Positions 60,410 to 64,000 of a stretch of 64,000 bases of DNA are shown here, one piece after another. Source of the DNA: Flavobacterium cutihirudinis (GTDB taxonomy: Bacteria > Bacteroidota > Bacteroidia > Flavobacteriales > Flavobacteriaceae); NCBI RefSeq assembly GCF_003385895.1, contig NZ_QRDQ01000011.1:62001-126000 (forward strand). The letters are read 5' to 3'. How positions within the stretch are numbered: position 1 is the stretch's first letter; each line of letters begins with the position of its first letter. The notes beneath the pieces were generated by a model. That model worked only from the letters and a program-made list of their open reading frames with translations, was not told where the DNA came from and did not search any database. The position numbers were made by a program, and so were the translations under genes.

Positions 60410-60796
60410 TTAATTTAATGCAAAAGGAGCACACATTCTAAAAGTAGGAACAATTACTTTGAATGTCTTAGTTGTAGTGAAATTAATCATATTAAAATGA
60501 CCTTTCATAGCACCATAAGGAGATGATAGTAAACAGCCAGAGCTGTAAGTATGGTTTTCGCCTGGTTTTAAAACGGGTTTTTTGCCAATAACGCCTTCAC
60601 CGTCTACAATGTCAAGATCATTTAGAGAATCAAAAATCTCCCAGTGACGTGAAGTTAATTGTACTGAATCTTTGCTATGATTTTCGATTGTAACTACATA
60701 ACTAAAAGCAAAGTGAATCTTATAGTTTTTGAAGTAAGTGCCTTCAAAACTAGTTAAAACGGATATTTTTATGCCTCTTGTAATCTGAGAAACCAT
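60410..60796 (-). CDS. apaG: ApaG/DUF525 domain protein
   Basis: 128 residues of an FN3-like fold. Core: FAFSYVVTIENHSKDSVQL, SRHWEIFDSLNDLDIVDGEGVIGKKPVLKPGE and SSPYGAMKGHFNMIN. In E. coli apaG is cited for Co/Mg efflux, but its biochemical role is not settled. Promoter box at 60830-60837 (TAGATTTG). Confidence 0.92.
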   Translation of the reverse strand: MVSQITRGIKISVLTSFEGTYFKNYKIHFAFSYVVTIENHSKDSVQLTSRHWEIFDSLNDLDIVDGEGVIGKKPVLKPGENHTYSSGCLLSSPYGAMKGHFNMINFTTTKTFKVIVPTFRMCAPFALN

Positions 60797-60829
60797 ACTA
60801 AAGTAGTATATATGTGAGCGTTATAGTTG

Positions 60830-60837
60830 CAAATCTA
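60830..60837 (-). promoter_or_regulatory. -7 box (TAGATTTG) for apaG
   Basis: A perfect TANNTTTG on the minus strand, 33 nt before ATG 60796. Confidence 0.6.
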
Positions 60838-60875
60838 CGAAAAAAAATGATTGAAGTGAAAACCTTAACAATGTT

Positions 60876-62141
60876 TTAATTTACGATGTTTATTGAGTTT
60901 CCGTTTCCTTTTCCGATCACTCTTTGATAACGATCAGAACTTTCTTTGTAATAAACTAAAATGGTGTATTCATTTTCAGTTTGATAAAAATTTCCATCCA
61001 CTGCATTTTCATAATCAATAACTCCTTTTTTATCCACAGTTCTGTATTGAAAATTGGTAAAACCCTGTTTGATCATTATAGCTTTTTCGAAGACGCCTTT
61101 GTCCGAGTTGTAATCCATTTTATATTCTGGCGAAAGACTGTAATTATTGAACATTCCGGCAATGTAAATATCTTTGTTTAATTGAAATGCTGGAGCCGAA
61201 AGGCTAAAATAAACCCAGGCATAATCCGCTTCAATATTTTGATTGAAACCATTAATGTTTTTTACCACAAAGTTTCCATTTACATCTTCATAAAGTGTAT
61301 AAATTTGGTTGCCTCTTGCGTGATTGGTGTACAAATAAGAGCTATAAACATCATTGTTTGTACCAATTTTTGCAACATTATTACTTGCCGCGCGAATATC
61401 TTTATTTTCAAAATATAAAAATTCATTCCCGCCCCAAAACTGGGTTTCTTTATCGTATTTATATACCATTTGATTTCCAATTGTATATTGTGGCGGAACA
61501 TTTTTAATACTGGTTTTAAAATCTCCATTTTGCAATAAAAGCACTTTTATACTTTGCAAAGGCGTTTGAAAAACAATATCATTTGATAATATTGTAAATT
61601 CAAGATTTTGCTTAAAATCAATATTGCTGAGGTTTCTTGTTCGTTTTACCAAACAGGCAACGGTTGAATGATTTTCATATAAAACAAATTTTCTGGAGAA
61701 AACCACTTCTCGGTCCTCATTGAGAATTTTTAGAATATAATTTCCTGAGATTCGAAGCTGAGTGGTAAATTGATTCGGAAAAGTTAATCTATAATGCGAG
61801 TAACCCTGAAGCGTATTGAATGAATTTGAATAATCGGTGATTCGTTGATTGTCAAAACCTCGAAGGTAATCTGTTTTCGGAATATCAGTAGGAATCCAGT
61901 TGTAATCACAATGTATTACTTCAAAATAGTAATTGGCTTCATTGCCAAATAAATCATCAAATTGGAATGAAAATACCGATCCTAATTCAAAGATTGGAAC
62001 AACATTATTGTCGTTTTGAACAAATGAAACCGTTTTGATATTATATGGAGGATCTATTTCGTTTTGTACTTGGGCTTTCGCCGAAGTAAAAAGAAGAAAC
62101 AGAAAAAGACTTTGAAATAAAAATTTTGGCATTTGATACAT
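60876..62141 (-). CDS. T9SS Plug-like protein (DUF5103)
   Basis: 421 residues with a signal peptide ending SAKAQ; starts at 62141 or 62132 give the same mature protein. The N-terminal region (YYFEVIHCDYNWIPTDIPKTDYLRGF) and the CBM-like C-terminal half (AFQLNKDIYIAGMFNNYSLSPEY) match DUF5103, whose F. johnsoniae member closes the SprA translocon of the type IX secretion system as the Plug subunit. It fits the T9SS substrate encoded at 23587. The gene order with apaG has no known meaning. Confidence 0.85.
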   Translation of the reverse strand: MYQMPKFLFQSLFLFLLFTSAKAQVQNEIDPPYNIKTVSFVQNDNNVVPIFELGSVFSFQFDDLFGNEANYYFEVIHCDYNWIPTDIPKTDYLRGFDNQRITDYSNSFNTLQGYSHYRLTFPNQFTTQLRISGNYILKILNEDREVVFSRKFVLYENHSTVACLVKRTRNLSNIDFKQNLEFTILSNDIVFQTPLQSIKVLLLQNGDFKTSIKNVPPQYTIGNQMVYKYDKETQFWGGNEFLYFENKDIRAASNNVAKIGTNNDVYSSYLYTNHARGNQIYTLYEDVNGNFVVKNINGFNQNIEADYAWVYFSLSAPAFQLNKDIYIAGMFNNYSLSPEYKMDYNSDKGVFEKAIMIKQGFTNFQYRTVDKKGVIDYENAVDGNFYQTENEYTILVYYKESSDRYQRVIGKGNGNSINIVN

Positions 62142-62206
62142 TGTAAGATTTGTAAATATAGCAATTTTATAGAACGAAAAATAAGCTCATCTATTGGATT
62201 TAAGGA

Positions 62207-64000
62207 TTAAACGCCTAAAATATATTCCAGATTGCCTTGAATTTCATCATTGATATAACTTTCTTCTAAAAGCGAATCCGATAACAATTTTTTATTTTCC
62301 TGTAGTTTGATGATTTTTTCCTCAACTGTATTTTTCGAAATAAAACGAATCACGTTTACTTTATTCATTTGTCCAATTCGGTGCGCTCGTCCAACGCCTT
62401 GTTTTTCTGCAAAAGGATTCCACCAAGGATCTAAGAATAAAACATAAGAAGCTTTGGTAATATTTAAACCAACGCCGCCCGCTTTCAATGAAATGAAAAA
62501 CAACAACGGATTTTCTTTCTCCTGAAAACGCTTTACTTCTTGTTCTCTTTTACTGGCCGGGGTTTCTCCGGTAATTTCGCAAAACTCGATTTTATTTTCT
62601 TTACACCAATCGGTATAGAAATTTAAATTGGTAACAAACGAACTGAAAATAATGACTTTCTGTTTTCCTTTCACTAAACTTTCCAGATAATTGGTAACCG
62701 CAATGTATTTTCCCGAATCAATTTCTGAATCTGCATCGACCATTTTTGGGTGATTACTCAATTGTCGCAACTTCATCAAAGTATTGATAATACTGATTTT
62801 ATCCGGACTAGATCCATCGGTTTTGAGTAAGAAATTACGAGCTTTAGATTTTTCTTTCTCGTATAGTTTTTCCTGTTCAGGATCCATGTCACAGTAGTAG
62901 ATTTGCTCTGTCAATTCAGGTAAATCTTTTAAAACCTGTTCTTTGGTTCGTCTTAAAATATAAGGCTGAATAAGGTTTTTTAATTCATTTAAAACCTCTT
63001 CATTTTGTTTTTTCTCAATCGGATTTTTGAAATTCTCCACAAAGAAATTATAGCTTCCCAAAATATCAGGATTTATAAACTGCATTTGTGACCATAAATC
63101 GTCAAGCGAATTTTCGATTGGCGTACCACTAAGTGCGATTTTATGTCCCGTGCTAATTTTATTGATGGCTTTAAAAATCTTGGAGTTTTTGTTTTTGATG
63201 TATTGACTTTCGTCCAAAATCAAATAACGGAAATCGTATTTTTCTAAAATGGAAATATCACGATGAACGATACTGTAACTCGTAAAAATCAAATCGGTCG
63301 AATCTAATCTTACTGCTAATTGTTTTCTGTCATTACCTACATATTGCATTCTTGAAAAATGTGGCGTGAATTTTCCAGCTTCGTTAAACCAGTTGAAAAC
63401 CAGTGAAGAAGGTAAGACGATTAAGGCTTTAAGCGGTTCTCTTTCTACTGTCGTTTCGTTTGCAAACAAATCAAAATTGGTAGTTTTGGTTGTGAAACCT
63501 AATTGCTCTTGTACCGCAAGTAAAACGGCTAAAGTCTGCAAGGTTTTTCCAAGTCCCATATCATCGGCAAGACAAGCACCAAGATTCGAATTGAAATGTC
63601 CTAAAAGCCATTTTACACCATCAATCTGATACGGTCTTAAAGTTGCTTTTAGTAATTCTGATGCTGTAAATTCGGCTTTATGAATTTGATCCAGATCATT
63701 ATCAATTTCTGAAATTCCGTCTAAAGCGGTGAAATTGCTTTTGCGCAAAAGCAACGCTCCGTTTTCTGTTTTAGCCAATTTTGCCAAAGAACCATATTTG
63801 CTAAACCATTCGAGCGGAATCAAAAAGTAATTTCCGTCAGGCAACATAAAAAGCCTTTCCTTGCTTTTTATATTGGGGATGATGTCGGTGAAATTAATTT
63901 TATAATTTCCAATTGTAATAACTATTTTAATATCAAACCAATCTGCTTTCGTTTCTTTTGCAATTGAAATCGTATTGCTTTCTGTGATGATTTCTTTACT
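62207..64000 (-). CDS. SNF2-family DEAD/DEAH helicase, N-terminus beyond the window
   Basis: At least 597 residues; the frame is open through position 64000, so the Met at 63847 is internal and the gene continues to the right. It has helicase motif I LADDMGLGKTLQTL, DESQ (motif II, in ILDESQYIKN), SGTPIENSLDDLWSQ (motif III) and the C-terminal motif VI QGVGRAHRIGQ. The fold is of the SNF2/Rad54 group, a DNA translocase, frequently of ~1000 residues in Bacteroidetes. Confidence 0.93.
   Translation of the reverse strand, partial: SKEIITESNTISIAKETKADWFDIKIVITIGNYKINFTDIIPNIKSKERLFMLPDGNYFLIPLEWFSKYGSLAKLAKTENGALLLRKSNFTALDGISEIDNDLDQIHKAEFTASELLKATLRPYQIDGVKWLLGHFNSNLGACLADDMGLGKTLQTLAVLLAVQEQLGFTTKTTNFDLFANETTVEREPLKALIVLPSSLVFNWFNEAGKFTPHFSRMQYVGNDRKQLAVRLDSTDLIFTSYSIVHRDISILEKYDFRYLILDESQYIKNKNSKIFKAINKISTGHKIALSGTPIENSLDDLWSQMQFINPDILGSYNFFVENFKNPIEKKQNEEVLNELKNLIQPYILRRTKEQVLKDLPELTEQIYYCDMDPEQEKLYEKEKSKARNFLLKTDGSSPDKISIINTLMKLRQLSNHPKMVDADSEIDSGKYIAVTNYLESLVKGKQKVIIFSSFVTNLNFYTDWCKENKIEFCEITGETPASKREQEVKRFQEKENPLLFFISLKAGGVGLNITKASYVLFLDPWWNPFAEKQGVGRAHRIGQMNKVNVIRFISKNTVEEKIIKLQENKKLLSDSLLEESYINDEIQGNLEYILGV

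Noticed and set aside
63847..63849. Met at 63847 as the start of the SNF2 helicase
   Set aside because: The frame is open without a stop to position 64000 with coding-like residues upstream, so the gene continues beyond the window.

Overview
The window is chromosomal DNA from a Bacteroidetes bacterium, most probably a Flavobacterium. It is AT-rich. Promoters follow the Bacteroidetes TANNTTTG pattern rather than a classical -10 box, and Shine-Dalgarno sites are mostly absent. It encodes a secreted protein with a type IX secretion (T9SS) type B C-terminal signal and a T9SS Plug-like protein. It also carries a FolK-deoxynucleoside kinase fusion, DUF1573, DUF983 and DUF2797 proteins and other genes typical of this group. 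I see no prophage, insertion sequence, CRISPR array or rRNA.

Layout: 1-2880 holds the end of a probable DUF4249 gene, a lipoprotein, an alpha/beta hydrolase and a small membrane protein. 2992-6716 is the proteostasis block tig-clpP-clpX. 6999-10588 holds a 43-residue membrane protein and then a GlxA-type regulator divergent from a cluster of alternating VOC and AHSA1/SRPBCC genes. 10913-16690 has serB, a DUF695 gene, a GH3 gene, a DUF2797 gene and a family 9 glycosyltransferase. 16747-23502 has AsmA, the sppA-hydrolase pair and folK-dNK. 23587-31645 has the large LRR/C-type lectin T9SS substrate, a SpoU methyltransferase, DUF1573, mutS, tRNA-Gly, tRNA-Leu and a DUF1508 gene. 31862-38932 has a heptad-repeat lipoprotein, waaA, a sugar aminotransferase, galE, a DMT transporter, a probable toxin-antitoxin pair, fabD and DUF983. 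39105-42178 is an AraC-yceI-yjdI-pirin group. 43191-47959 is a glyoxylate-shunt module: a RamB-like regulator divergent from aceB and aceA. 48152-50211 is purT-DUF6370-crp. 50764-64000 holds a U32 peptidase, an OMP, a ferritin-like protein, an aminotransferase, a desaturase, rsmG, an unknown gene, pruA, apaG, the T9SS Plug and a truncated SNF2 helicase.

The most unusual content is between the genes. Several unrelated families of dispersed palindromic or word-like repeats fill the intergenic spaces: (i) about 100-bp hairpins with TGTCATTTCGA ends in four copies, one with its loop inverted; (ii) GC-rich structured elements in four copies; (iii) composite nested hairpins built from two interchangeable arm modules in three copies; (iv) CTTAG arrays, one carrying the clpX promoter; (v) several minor families. 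A second regulatory observation is a dyad, CTTAA-N6-TTAAG, at identical spacing upstream of yceI and of the pirin gene. All gene functions are inferred by reading the sequences; no database search was possible.
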